Source: Streptomyces griseus (GTDB taxonomy: Bacteria; Actinomycetota; Actinomycetes; Streptomycetales; Streptomycetaceae). Taken from it: a stretch of 64,000 nt of DNA. The translations under genes were made by a program, and so were the position numbers. The notes below the pieces were generated by a model. It was given only the letters and a program-made list of their open reading frames with translations. It was not told the DNA's origin and did not search any database. Below, in pieces: positions 8,037 to 16,341 of the stretch. The stretch spans positions 248,001 through 312,000 of the forward strand of contig NZ_UAVD01000032.1 of assembly GCF_900460065.1 (NCBI RefSeq), in the 5' to 3' direction. The first letter of the stretch is position 1. Every line of letters starts with the position of its first letter.

Positions 8037-8981
8037 GTGCAGCAGCACCGACTCCCCTCGCACCAGGACCTTCTGCGCCCGAGCCGCTCCCGTACGTTCA
8101 CGAGCCGCTCCCGTACGTTCACGAGCCTGCTGACCGCCGCCGCGGCCACCGCAGGTCTCCTGATGACCGCCCTGGTCCCGGGCGCGCAGGCCGCCGACAA
8201 CCCCTACGAGCGCGGACCGGCCCCCACCGACGCCTCCATCGAGGCGAGCCGCGGCCCCTACGCCACCTCGCAGAGCTCCGTCTCCTCACTCGCCGTGAGC
8301 GGATTCGGCGGCGGCACGATCCACTACCCGACCTCCACCGCCGACGGCACCTTCGGGGCGGTCGTCATCTCACCCGGCTTCACCGCCTACGAGTCCTCCA
8401 TCGCCTGGCTCGGCCCGCGCCTGGCGTCCCAGGGCTTCGTGGTGTTCACCATCGACACCAACACCACGCTCGACCAGCCCGACAGCCGGGGCCGTCAACT
8501 CCTGGCCGCCCTGGACTACCTGACCCAGCGCAGCTCGGTGCGGACCCGGGTCGACGCCTCCCGGCTCGGGGTGATGGGGCACTCGATGGGCGGCGGCGGC
8601 AGCCTGGAGGCCGCCAAGAGCCGCACCTCCCTGAAGGCGGCGATCCCGCTGACCGGCTGGAACACCGACAAGACCTGGCCCGAACTGCGCACGCCCACCC
8701 TCGTGGTGGGTGCGGACGGTGACACGGTCGCCCCCGTCGCCACACACTCCGAGCCGTTCTACGAGTCGCTGCCCGGCTCCCTGGACAAGGCGTACCTGGA
8801 GCTGCGCGGCGCCTCGCACTTCACGCCGAACACCTCCAACACGACGATCGCGAAGTACAGCATCTCCTGGCTGAAGCGCTTCATCGACGACGACAGCCGC
8901 TACGAACAGTTCCTCTGCCCGCTCCCGCGGCCGAGCCTGACCATCGCGGAGTACCGGGGCACCTGCCCGCACACCGCGTAG
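8037..8981 (+). CDS. Secreted cutinase-type polyester hydrolase
   Basis: This 314-residue alpha/beta hydrolase closely follows the actinobacterial cutinase family (for example Thermobifida Cut2), whose members hydrolyse cutin-like polyesters and often PET. A twin-Ser/Arg n-region and hydrophobic core end at GAQA (cleavage expected after A52). The triad is S183 (GHSMGGGG), D229 (GADGDTVAP) and H261 (GASHFTPN). W208 in PLTGWNTDKTW and F115 in SPGFTAYESS line the predicted aromatic substrate cleft; many thermophilic homologues have Tyr at the latter. C294 and C310 should form the terminal disulfide. The start is GTG with a weak GAGAGGA upstream. A 21-bp duplication lies in the signal-peptide coding part. 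Esterase class is secure; PET activity is inference. Confidence 0.9.
   Translation: MQQHRLPSHQDLLRPSRSRTFTSRSRTFTSLLTAAAATAGLLMTALVPGAQAADNPYERGPAPTDASIEASRGPYATSQSSVSSLAVSGFGGGTIHYPTSTADGTFGAVVISPGFTAYESSIAWLGPRLASQGFVVFTIDTNTTLDQPDSRGRQLLAALDYLTQRSSVRTRVDASRLGVMGHSMGGGGSLEAAKSRTSLKAAIPLTGWNTDKTWPELRTPTLVVGADGDTVAPVATHSEPFYESLPGSLDKAYLELRGASHFTPNTSNTTIAKYSISWLKRFIDDDSRYEQFLCPLPRPSLTIAEYRGTCPHTA
8081..8122 (+). repeat. Perfect 21-bp tandem duplication in a signal-peptide region
   Basis: Two identical 21-bp units, 8081-8101 and 8102-8122, beginning GAGCCGCTCCC and ending TTCAC, lie in frame in the cutinase gene. They duplicate seven residues (SRSRTFT-like) of the positively charged n-region. 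Confidence 0.95.
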
Positions 8982-8993
8982 TCCGGGCGTCCC

Positions 8994-9033
8994 GGCCCTG
9001 CCGCACTGTGCCCGCGCACAGCGCGGCAGGGCC
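8994..9033 (+). terminator. Hairpin after the cutinase gene
   Basis: GGCCCTGCCGC-A-CTGTGC (8994-9011) pairs with GCACAG-C-GCGGCAGGGCC (9016-9033) with one internal mismatch and a CCGC loop. It lies 13 nt after the cutinase stop, with no T-run. Confidence 0.7.
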
Positions 9034-9113
9034 CCGGCTGGGAGCGCGCACCGCTCCGGCCCGTCCCCGCCGGGGAGCCGGACGCGGCGCTTCCACCCGC
9101 GCCGACGCGACCG

Positions 9114-9119
9114 TACGGT
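9114..9119 (+). promoter_or_regulatory. Candidate -10 of a leaderless LuxR-type gene
   Basis: TACGGT fits TANNNT and ends 6 nt before GTG 9126. No Shine-Dalgarno sequence is visible, so leaderless transcription is plausible. Confidence 0.4.
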
Positions 9120-9125
9120 GCCGGT

Positions 9126-12100
9126 GTGACCCCATCGACGACCGTGCGCAGTCCGCTCCGGCTGTACGGCCGGGACGATGAACTCGCCTGCCTGGGGAGT
9201 CTGTTGGAGCTGCTGCGGCAGGGCGGGGGAGGTGCGCTCGTGGTTGCCGCGCCGCCCGGTCTCGGCCGTACGGCGCTGCTGCGCGCGGCGGCCGACGCGC
9301 ACCGCGACCGGGGTCCCGTGCTGTACGCCACGGCCGCCTCCACCGGACGGGCCGTCCCGGGCGGCGGGCCGGTCGTCCCGCTCGGCCCGTCCCCGGCCTT
9401 CGGCCCGCCGCCCGCCGCCCCGTACCCCGTGACCACCCCCGAGGCGCTGGTCCGCCGCTTGCGGGAGCCGGGCGCCGGACGCCCCTTGCTGGTCTGCGCC
9501 GACGACGCGCACACCTGGGACCCGGCGTCCCGGTCCGCCCTCGCCCTCACGGCCGGCCGACTGGGCCCGGGAAGCCGGACCGCCGTCCTCCTCTCGGCCG
9601 CCGACGGCACCGCCTTCCCCGGACTGCCCACGCTCCACCTCGCCCCCCTGGACGAGGCCGCGGCCTCGGCACTCCTGGACCGGCTGACCGGCGGAACACC
9701 CCTCGGCGGGAGCCGCGGCGCGGACCTCGGGCCGGTTCCGGGTGCGGACCCGGGGGAGGCCTGTGGAGCGGTCCGGAGCGCGGGCCTTGGCGCCGCCCCG
9801 GGGCCGGCTCCGGAGGCGGCCTTCGGAACGCCCTCCGGCGCGGACCCAGGTGCGGCCTCCGCCGCCGCCCCCGGGGCGGACGGGATCGGGATCGACCCCG
9901 TCGTGCGGGCCGAACTGCTCCGCGAGGCGGCCGGGAACCCGCGGCTGCTCACCGGGCTCACCGGACGCCTCACCCCGGGCCAGCTCGCCGGCCGCACCGC
10001 GCTGCCCTTCCCGCTGCCCGGCGGCGAAGCGGTGCTCGCCGCCCACGCCGAACGGCTCGCCGGCCTCCCGGACCGGACCCGCGCCCTGCTCCTGCTCGCC
10101 GCCGCGGCCCAGGAACACGAGCCGGACGGCGCCGGGGCGGACGCCCTGCTCCTGCTGCGCGCGGGCGCCCGGGCCGGACTGCCCCGGGACTTCCTGGACC
10201 GGGCCCTGCTCGGCGCCACCGCCACCGAGGGGCTCCTCCAACGGGCGGGCAGCCGCGTCCACTTCGCCCACCCCCTCGTCGCCCGCGCGGTGCTCCACCA
10301 CGCCCCCTGGCCGCACCGCCGCGCCGCCCACGCGCTGCTCGCCACCCTGCTGGCGGAGACCGGCGACCGGGCCTCCCCGTGCACCCCCTCCACCCCCTCG
10401 CCGGACGCCCCGGCCGCCGTGCCCCGGCCCGGCCCGGCCGTCCCGCTCGCCGCCCTCGTCCAGCGGGCCTGTGCCGCGCCCGGGCCGGACGCCGCGCTGG
10501 CCGCCCGGATCGAGGCAGCCGCCGGAGGCCCCCTCCCGCACGCCGAGCGTTCCGCCGCCCTGGCCCGCGCCGCCCTGCTCTCCGCCGGACCGACGCTGCG
10601 GGCGGCCCGCCTCGCGGCGGCGGCCGAGCAGGCGGGGCTGGCGGGCGACCCGTCCCGGGCGCGTGCCCTGCTGGCCAGGGCCGGGCCGCGTACGGCCGGG
10701 GCGACGGGGCCGGGCGGCGAGCCCGCGCAGGGCCTCGCCCCGTACGTCCACGGCATGCTGGCCCTGCGCTCCGGGCCCGCGGCCGACGCCCGTGAAGCGC
10801 TGCTCGCCGCCGCCGCGCTGCTCGGCCCGCACGATCCCCGACGGGCCCTCGACGCCCTCCTCGGCGCGGCCGAGGCGGCCTGGGCGGCCGGGGACGCGCT
10901 CGGATACCTGGACGCCATGAACCGCCTCGGCCGCACCCCGCCGGAAGCGGGCCTGGAGCAGTACCGGGCCGGCATGTGCGCCGTGCTCGAAGGCCGCACC
11001 GCCGAGGGCCACGCCCTGCTCCGCCACTGCCTCGACCCCGCCGGGGACCCCGGAGCCCCGGCCGCGCTGCTCCGGGCCGGGGCCGCCGCCCTGGTTCTCG
11101 GGGACGTCGCCGCCGCCTGCCGCGCGGGGGCCCGCGCGCTCGCCGCCGTACGGACCCGGGGACCCGACGCGCTGCTGCCCCAGGCCCTCGAACACCTCGC
11201 CTACGCCGAACTGCGGGCCGGGCGCCACAGCGGTGCGCGCGCCCACGCCCTGGAGGGGCTGCACGCCGCCCGCCGTACGGGGCAGCCCAACAGCTCCGCC
11301 CATCTGCACGCCGTGCTCGCCCTCGCGGCCTCCGTGGAGGGGCCCGCCGAGGCCTGCGCCGCGCACGCCGACGCCGCGCTGGCCGGGGCGGGGCCGCACG
11401 GGCTGGCCCAGGCCGCCACCCTCGCCACCTGGGCGCGGGGCCGCGCGGACCTGGCCTCCGGGCGGCCCGGCGAGGCCGCCGCCCGGCTCGCCCCCCTCGT
11501 CGGGACCGGCCCCGGCCGGGGCCACTTCGCCGCCCGGATGCTCGCCGTACCCTGCTGGGTGGAAGCCGCCGTGCTGGGCGGCCGACAGCACGAGGAGTCC
11601 CGCGAACTCCACGCCGCCGTGGATGAGTTCGCCTCCTGGGCCGCCCGGACCGCCGACCCGGGGGCGCCCGCCCAACTGGCCCGCTGCCGGGCCCTGCTGG
11701 CCCCCGCGGACGAGGCCGACGCCCGCTACGCCGAAGCCCTGGCCCACCACGGCCGGGCGGGCGGCGACTTCGAACGGGCCCGGACCCACCTGCTGTACGG
11801 GCAGTGGCTGCGCCGCCGCAGGCGCACCCGCGAGGCCCGCGGTCCGCTGCGCGACGCCCTGGTCGCCTTCCAGCGCAGCTCGGCCCGCGCCTGGGCCGAC
11901 CGTGCGGCCGGGGAGTTGCGGGCGGCGGGGGAGCCGGTCGGGGCCCCGCGGAAGGCGGCGGACGGGCCGACGGCGGCACTCACCCCCCAGCAACTGCGCA
12001 TCGCCCGCTGCGTCGCCGAAGGGGCCACCAACAGGGAAGTGGCGCTGCGGCTGTCGCTCAGCCCCCGCACGGTCGACCACCATCTGCGCAATGTCTTCGC

Positions 12101-12152
12101 CGCCCTCGGCATCCGCTCCCGCACCGAACTGGCCCGGCTGCTCGCCGGGTGA
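9126..12152 (+). CDS. Large LuxR-family ATPase regulator
   Basis: The 1008-residue protein has the layout of LAL-type regulators. An N-terminal P-loop region carries a Walker A-like APPGLGRTALL (about residues 42-52; Arg replaces the usual Lys) and a Walker B-like LLVCADDAHTWD (about 121-132). A long helical, TPR-like Ala/Leu/Arg-rich middle follows. The C-terminal LuxR helix-turn-helix reads LTPQQLRIARCVAEGATNREVA then LSLSPRTVDHHLRNVFAALG. A stretch of about 70 residues of repeated Gly/Ala/Pro/Asp units (roughly 199-265) interrupts the ATPase region and is unusual. The atypical Walker A makes ATP hydrolysis uncertain. Targets are unknown; the neighbouring cutinase and regulator genes are candidates only by position. 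Confidence 0.85.
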   Translation: MTPSTTVRSPLRLYGRDDELACLGSLLELLRQGGGGALVVAAPPGLGRTALLRAAADAHRDRGPVLYATAASTGRAVPGGGPVVPLGPSPAFGPPPAAPYPVTTPEALVRRLREPGAGRPLLVCADDAHTWDPASRSALALTAGRLGPGSRTAVLLSAADGTAFPGLPTLHLAPLDEAAASALLDRLTGGTPLGGSRGADLGPVPGADPGEACGAVRSAGLGAAPGPAPEAAFGTPSGADPGAASAAAPGADGIGIDPVVRAELLREAAGNPRLLTGLTGRLTPGQLAGRTALPFPLPGGEAVLAAHAERLAGLPDRTRALLLLAAAAQEHEPDGAGADALLLLRAGARAGLPRDFLDRALLGATATEGLLQRAGSRVHFAHPLVARAVLHHAPWPHRRAAHALLATLLAETGDRASPCTPSTPSPDAPAAVPRPGPAVPLAALVQRACAAPGPDAALAARIEAAAGGPLPHAERSAALARAALLSAGPTLRAARLAAAAEQAGLAGDPSRARALLARAGPRTAGATGPGGEPAQGLAPYVHGMLALRSGPAADAREALLAAAALLGPHDPRRALDALLGAAEAAWAAGDALGYLDAMNRLGRTPPEAGLEQYRAGMCAVLEGRTAEGHALLRHCLDPAGDPGAPAALLRAGAAALVLGDVAAACRAGARALAAVRTRGPDALLPQALEHLAYAELRAGRHSGARAHALEGLHAARRTGQPNSSAHLHAVLALAASVEGPAEACAAHADAALAGAGPHGLAQAATLATWARGRADLASGRPGEAAARLAPLVGTGPGRGHFAARMLAVPCWVEAAVLGGRQHEESRELHAAVDEFASWAARTADPGAPAQLARCRALLAPADEADARYAEALAHHGRAGGDFERARTHLLYGQWLRRRRRTREARGPLRDALVAFQRSSARAWADRAAGELRAAGEPVGAPRKAADGPTAALTPQQLRIARCVAEGATNREVALRLSLSPRTVDHHLRNVFAALGIRSRTELARLLAG

Positions 12153-12215
12153 GGGCCCGCCGGGAGGGCCGGAGGTTGCGAGACCGTGATGACGAGTTCC
12201 CCGCAGACCCCTAGG

Positions 12216-12231
12216 TACCGACCGGGCGGTA
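12216..12231. promoter_or_regulatory. Palindromic operator candidate before the PucR-type gene
   Basis: TACCG-ACCGGG-CGGTA (12216-12231) is a dyad with 5-bp arms about 110 bp upstream of the next gene start. ACCGnnCGGnCGGT-like palindromes are typical of TetR-family sites, but no TetR gene is adjacent, so the binding protein is unknown. Confidence 0.4.
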
Positions 12232-12337
12232 TGCCATTCTGCGGGCGTCAGGATCGTGTCGCCGCGCTCGCGCCCCGCCCGGGCCGGGTGCCGGGCCCGC
12301 CGCTCGCGCGGCCGGCCGATTCCCGGTGGAGGCCGCC

Positions 12338-13621
12338 ATGCCACAGGTCGTACGTTCGCGGATCGGGGCGCCGCACGGCCCGTCCCCGGCAACGCCGTCG
12401 CCGCACCGCTTCCGGTCCCTGGCCGACCGAGAGGCCGTGGAGGTGCTGCACCGGGCCGCCCGGGTCCTCGTCGCCTCGCTGCCGGCGCTCACGGACCGGC
12501 TCGTCGAAGCCCTGTACGCGCAGGAACCCGGCTACCGGGCGGCCATCGACTCCGGCCGGGCCGAGGTCTGGCAGGAGGTCCACCACTCGCTGCGGCACAA
12601 CGTCGGCTCGCTGATCCAGCCCCGGGAGTTCCGCGACTCCGCCCACCGCACCTCCCGCTGGATCGGCGAGACGCGCGCCGAGCAGGGTGTGCCGCTCGAC
12701 GCCGTCCTGCACGCCTTCCGGATGGGCGGCGCGATGGTCTGGCAGGACCTGGTGGACGAGACGGCCCGGCGCGACCCCGACGACGTACGGCTGCTCGTCC
12801 ATGTCGCCGCCGACGTGTGGAACTTCGTCGACGAGCACTGCGGGATCGTCGCGGACGCCTACCGGCAGGCCGAGCGCCGGCTGTCCTGGCGGCGCGAGAA
12901 CCGGCAACGGCTCGTGGTCGCCGCGCTGCTCGACGGGACCGCCCGGATCGCGGACCTCGCCGAGGCGGCCGCGATGCTGGGCCTGCCGGAGCAGGGCCGC
13001 TACGCCGTGCTCGCGGTGGCGGCGGCCCCGCGCCGGCCCGGGGCCGCCGCCGGCCCGCCCCTTTCCCTGCCCGCCGCCGCCCCGGACGCCCCGGCGCTCT
13101 GGCACCCGGGCCCGGACGCCGAGTTCGTGATCCTGCCGCTGGCCGGTCCGCCCGGTGAGCTGAGCGCCCTGGCCGCCGCGCTGGACGTGCCGGCCGGCGC
13201 CCGGGCCGGGATCGGCTCCGCCGTCGAGGGGCTGGCCGCCCTCGGCGACGCCCGGCGGCTGGCGGAGACCGCGCTGCGCGCCTGCCCGGCCTCCGGAGGC
13301 ACCGTCCTGCTCGACGAGCACCTCCCGGACGCCCTGGTCGTGTCCTCCCCGGCGCTCGCCGGGGCGCTCGCCGACCGGGTGCTGGGCCCGCTGGACCGGC
13401 TGGACCCCGCCGACCGCGACGTCATCGTGGAGACCCTCACCGCCTGGCTGGACGTGGACGGCTCGGCGCAGCGGGCGGGCGCGAGGCTCTACTGCCACCG
13501 CAACACCGTCCTCAACCGCCTCCGCCGCTTCGAACAGCTCACCGGTCGCTGCCTCACCCGCCCCCGGGACGCGGTGGAGGTCTCGTTGGCCCTGGCGGCA
13601 CGGAGGCTGCTCGGCACCTGA
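12338..13621 (+). CDS. PucR/CdaR-family transcriptional regulator
   Basis: This 427-residue protein has the common Streptomyces PucR-like arrangement. The N-terminal helical part (about residues 30-180) resembles the RsbRD-like domain, a middle part is GGDEF-like, and the C-terminal HTH reads ETLTAWLDVDGSAQRAGARLYCHRNTVLNRLRRFEQLTG in pieces (about 365-405). I start it at ATG 12338, where GGAGG ends 5 nt upstream; a GTG four codons earlier would overlap that site. It probably binds DNA as a dimer in answer to a small molecule, but ligand and targets are unknown. It follows the LuxR-type gene in the same direction with a 185-nt gap. Confidence 0.85.
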   Translation: MPQVVRSRIGAPHGPSPATPSPHRFRSLADREAVEVLHRAARVLVASLPALTDRLVEALYAQEPGYRAAIDSGRAEVWQEVHHSLRHNVGSLIQPREFRDSAHRTSRWIGETRAEQGVPLDAVLHAFRMGGAMVWQDLVDETARRDPDDVRLLVHVAADVWNFVDEHCGIVADAYRQAERRLSWRRENRQRLVVAALLDGTARIADLAEAAAMLGLPEQGRYAVLAVAAAPRRPGAAAGPPLSLPAAAPDAPALWHPGPDAEFVILPLAGPPGELSALAAALDVPAGARAGIGSAVEGLAALGDARRLAETALRACPASGGTVLLDEHLPDALVVSSPALAGALADRVLGPLDRLDPADRDVIVETLTAWLDVDGSAQRAGARLYCHRNTVLNRLRRFEQLTGRCLTRPRDAVEVSLALAARRLLGT

Positions 13622-13636
13622 AAACTCCGCAAACAA

Positions 13637-13660
13637 TATTGCGCAATTCTTATTGCGCAA
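13637..13660. promoter_or_regulatory. Twin operator candidate for the ArsR-type gene
   Basis: TATTGCGCAA occurs twice, at 13637-13646 and 13651-13660, 14 bp apart; each contains the perfect palindrome TTGCGCAA. The segment is strikingly AT-rich for this genome and lies 28-51 bp before the ArsR-type start, where an autoregulatory repressor would bind. Confidence 0.6.
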
Positions 13661-13687
13661 CTTTTCCTGTGCGTCTACGGTCGTGTC

Positions 13688-14275
13688 ATGCCCAGTGAAG
13701 ACCGACACCGCATCTCCGACCTCGACACCCTCAAGGCCATCGGCCACCCCCTGCGCCTGAAGCTCTACCGGGCCCTGCACATCAAGCGCACCGCCACCGC
13801 CTCCCAGCTCGCCGACCAGGTGGACGAGGCGGTCTCCCTCGTCAGCTACCACCTGCGCAAGCTCGCCGACCACGGACTGATCGAACCGGCCGAGGGTCGG
13901 GGCGCCGACGGCCGGGAGCGCTGGTGGCAGCCGTCCTCCCGAGGGCTGACCTTCAGCGATACGGACTTCGACGACGCACCGGACAAGGCGGCCGTCTACG
14001 CCGCCGCCGGCCGGATGTCCTTCGACCAGCACGTCGAGCTCTACCGGGCCCACCAGGACGCACGGCACACCTGGGACACGCAATGGCGCGCCGCCTCCTG
14101 GAGCGCGGAGAACCTCCTGCGCCTCACCGCGGAGGAACTGGCCGCCCTCGGCCGCGAGATGGGCGCGCTGATCGTCCGCTACGAGGAAGCCGGTCGGGCC
14201 CGCGAGGAAGCGGGCGACACGGCGGGCCGCGAGAGCGTCGCCCTGCACACGTACGGATTCCCCTTCCGCCCCTGA
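13688..14275 (+). CDS. ArsR-type winged-helix regulator
   Basis: The 195-residue protein has an N-terminal winged helix: ISDLDTLKAIGHPLRLKLYRAL, then ATASQLADQVDEAVSLVSYHLRKLADHGLIEPAE (about residues 9-70), followed by a wing ending in GRERWWQPSSRGL. This is the HTH_20/ArsR class. The C-terminal half is helical with no metal-binding cysteines, so it is not a classical arsenic sensor. It lies 53 nt upstream of an MFS exporter on the same strand, the usual pairing for a repressor of drug efflux. Twin TTGCGCAA palindromes precede it, so autoregulation is likely. Confidence 0.88.
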   Translation: MPSEDRHRISDLDTLKAIGHPLRLKLYRALHIKRTATASQLADQVDEAVSLVSYHLRKLADHGLIEPAEGRGADGRERWWQPSSRGLTFSDTDFDDAPDKAAVYAAAGRMSFDQHVELYRAHQDARHTWDTQWRAASWSAENLLRLTAEELAALGREMGALIVRYEEAGRAREEAGDTAGRESVALHTYGFPFRP

Positions 14276-14328
14276 ACCCGGACGCGAGCCCGCACCTGAG
14301 CCCGTCACCGGGCCCGGAAGGACGAACC

Positions 14329-15609
14329 GTGACCGCCACCGCCCTCGAAGCCCCCGAACGCCCCGCCCACCGCGATCCCAACGTCCTGCGCTGGCTCGGC
14401 GCGTACAGCGCGTCGATGATCGGCGACAGCATCTACTTCATGGCCCTCGCCTGGGCCGCCGCCCGCACCGGCAGCGCCACCGGCACCGGCCTGGTCCTCG
14501 CCGCCGGCTCCGTGCCCCGGGCGCTCCTCATGCTCGGCGGGGGAGTGCTCGCCGACCGGCTCGGCCCCCGCCGCGTCGTCATCGGCAGCGACGCCGCCCG
14601 TGCGCTGCTCGTCCTCGGGCTCGCCGCGACCCTGGTGCTCACGAAGCCCACCGTGGGCGTCCTGGTGGCCGTCGCCCTGATCTTCGGCGCGGTCGACGCC
14701 CTGTTCCTGCCCGCCGTCGGAGCCCTGCCGCCCCGCATCAGCGCCCCCGGCCAGCTCGCCCGGATCCAGGGGCTGCGCGCACTGGCCGCGCGCGGCTCCT
14801 CGATCATCGGCGCGCCGCTGGGCGGTGTCGCCGTGGCCGTCGGCGGGCCCCCGGCCGCTTTCGCCACCGCCGGAGTCCTGTTCGCCCTCTCCCTGCCGCT
14901 GCTCCTGAGCCTGCGGATCAGACCGCTGCCCGGACCGGTGCGGGGCGGCGGGACCGCGACCGAGGCCGACGGGGCGTCCGCGGACGCCGGAAAGACGCCG
15001 AACGCCTGGCAGGACCTGGTCGGCGGGCTCCGGTACATCCGCCGCCACCGTCTGCTCGGCCCGCTCATGCTCGTCATCGCCCTCAGCGAGCTCGGCTTCG
15101 TCGGGCCGCTCAACCTCGGGCTGATCCTGCTCTCCGAACAGCGCGGCTGGGGCGCGGCCGGCATGGGCTGGATCGTCGCCGGATTCGCCGCGGGCGCCGC
15201 CGGGTCCGCCCTCGTCCTCGCCGTCCGGGGGCGGGTGCCGCGCGCCGGGCTGGTGATGTGCCTGATGGCGCTCGTCGCCGGGACGGGCGTCGCCGCCCTG
15301 GCGCAGACCCCCTCGGTGGCCCTGGCCGCCGCGATCGCCGCGTTCGTCGGCCTCACCGCCGGCCTGGCCGGCGCCCTGTGCGGAGCCCTCGTCCAGACCG
15401 CCTCCGAGCCCGCGTACCTGGGCCGGGTCACCTCCGTATCGACGCTTTTCACCTACGCCGTCGCCCCGCTGAGCTACCCCGTCACCGGGGCCGCCGCAGC
15501 CCTCTGGGGCACCGGGCCGGTCTACGCCGTCAGCGCGGCCGTGTGCGCGGCGGGCGGCGCGGCGGGCCTGGCCTTCACCGCGCTCCGCCGCGCCGAACTG
15601 CCCCGCTGA
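14329..15609 (+). CDS. MFS transporter, probable exporter
   Basis: This 426-residue integral membrane protein has about twelve hydrophobic segments and belongs to the DHA-type major facilitator group of efflux pumps. It opens with LRWLGAYSASMIGDSIYFMALAW and shows the loop motif GGGVLADRLGPRRVVIGSD, the MFS signature between helices 2 and 3. A cytoplasmic Gly/Ala/Asp linker occurs around residues 200-225. The GTG start at 14329 follows GGAAGGA. The adjacent ArsR-type regulator probably controls it. Substrate is unknown. Confidence 0.88.
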   Translation: MTATALEAPERPAHRDPNVLRWLGAYSASMIGDSIYFMALAWAAARTGSATGTGLVLAAGSVPRALLMLGGGVLADRLGPRRVVIGSDAARALLVLGLAATLVLTKPTVGVLVAVALIFGAVDALFLPAVGALPPRISAPGQLARIQGLRALAARGSSIIGAPLGGVAVAVGGPPAAFATAGVLFALSLPLLLSLRIRPLPGPVRGGGTATEADGASADAGKTPNAWQDLVGGLRYIRRHRLLGPLMLVIALSELGFVGPLNLGLILLSEQRGWGAAGMGWIVAGFAAGAAGSALVLAVRGRVPRAGLVMCLMALVAGTGVAALAQTPSVALAAAIAAFVGLTAGLAGALCGALVQTASEPAYLGRVTSVSTLFTYAVAPLSYPVTGAAAALWGTGPVYAVSAAVCAAGGAAGLAFTALRRAELPR

Positions 15610-15624
15610 CCCGGCCCCGGGGGC

Positions 15625-16257
15625 TCACATCCCCAGCTCGGCCGCCCTCAGCCGCTCCACCGCCGCCTGGTCGCCCACCACCTCGACGTCCGCCGCGTCC
15701 TGCCGGCCGAACGCGTACAGCAGCAGCTCGGCGGGCTCCCCGGTCACCGTCACCACCGGGGCGCCCTTGTGGGCCACCGCCGTCCGGCCGTCCGGGCGGC
15801 GCAGCACCAGCCCCACCGGGGACCTGCGGCCCAGCAGGCGGGCCGTCCTCTCGGTCCGGGACCACAGCACGTCGGAGAAGACCGGGTCGAGCTCACGGCG
15901 CGACCAGTCGGGCTGGGCCCGCCGCACATCCTCCGCGTGGACGAAGAACTCGACGGTGTTCGCCGCCTCGTCGATCTGCTTGAGGGACATCGGGGAGAAC
16001 CGGGGCGGACCGGTGCGGATCAGCTGGATCAGTTCCTCGTACGGCTTCGCCGCGAACTCCGCCTGCACCCGTTCCAGCCGGGCCTTCAGAGCGCCCACCA
16101 GCAGCCCGCCCGCCGCGTCCGCGCGGCGTTCGCGGACCACCACGTGGGCGGCCAGATCGCGGGTCTTCCAGCCGTCGCACAGCGTCAGGGCCTCGGGACC
16201 GGCCGCTTCCAACAGATCGGCGAGCAGAAGACGTTCACGCTTCGCATGGGTCGACAT
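15625..16257 (-). CDS. TIGR03085-type putative metal-binding protein
   Basis: The 210-residue protein resembles the actinobacterial TIGR03085 group, related to the mycothiol-dependent maleylpyruvate isomerase (DinB-like) fold. Typical features are the N-terminal ERLLLADLLEAAGPEALTLCDGW followed by TRDLAAHVVVRERR (a conserved His near residue 38) and the later ANTVEFFVHAEDVRRAQP (a second His). These could be metal ligands, as in DinB proteins. It is convergent with the MFS gene and divergent from hisI with an 84-nt gap. Its biochemical role is unknown; a mycothiol-linked reaction is inference. Confidence 0.75.
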   Translation of the reverse strand: MSTHAKRERLLLADLLEAAGPEALTLCDGWKTRDLAAHVVVRERRADAAGGLLVGALKARLERVQAEFAAKPYEELIQLIRTGPPRFSPMSLKQIDEAANTVEFFVHAEDVRRAQPDWSRRELDPVFSDVLWSRTERTARLLGRRSPVGLVLRRPDGRTAVAHKGAPVVTVTGEPAELLLYAFGRQDAADVEVVGDQAAVERLRAAELGM

Positions 16258-16329
16258 GCCCGCCAGCGTACGACCGTCACCCCTGGTCCGCCCAGTGGAC
16301 GTCCGCCCGGAAAGCCCCCGCGGCCACGG

Positions 16330-16335
16330 CACAAT
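16330..16335 (+). promoter_or_regulatory. Candidate -10 of leaderless hisI
   Basis: CACAAT ends 6 nt before the hisI ATG, and no Shine-Dalgarno sequence is present. It matches the GACAAT-N6-start pattern seen at two other genes of this window. Confidence 0.4.
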
Positions 16336-16341
16336 GGCCCC

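Noticed and set aside
8370..12392. A 1340-codon minus-strand open frame across the cutinase and LuxR genes
   Set aside because: It is a low-complexity Gly/Arg/Pro shadow of two well-supported genes and has no start signal or motif.
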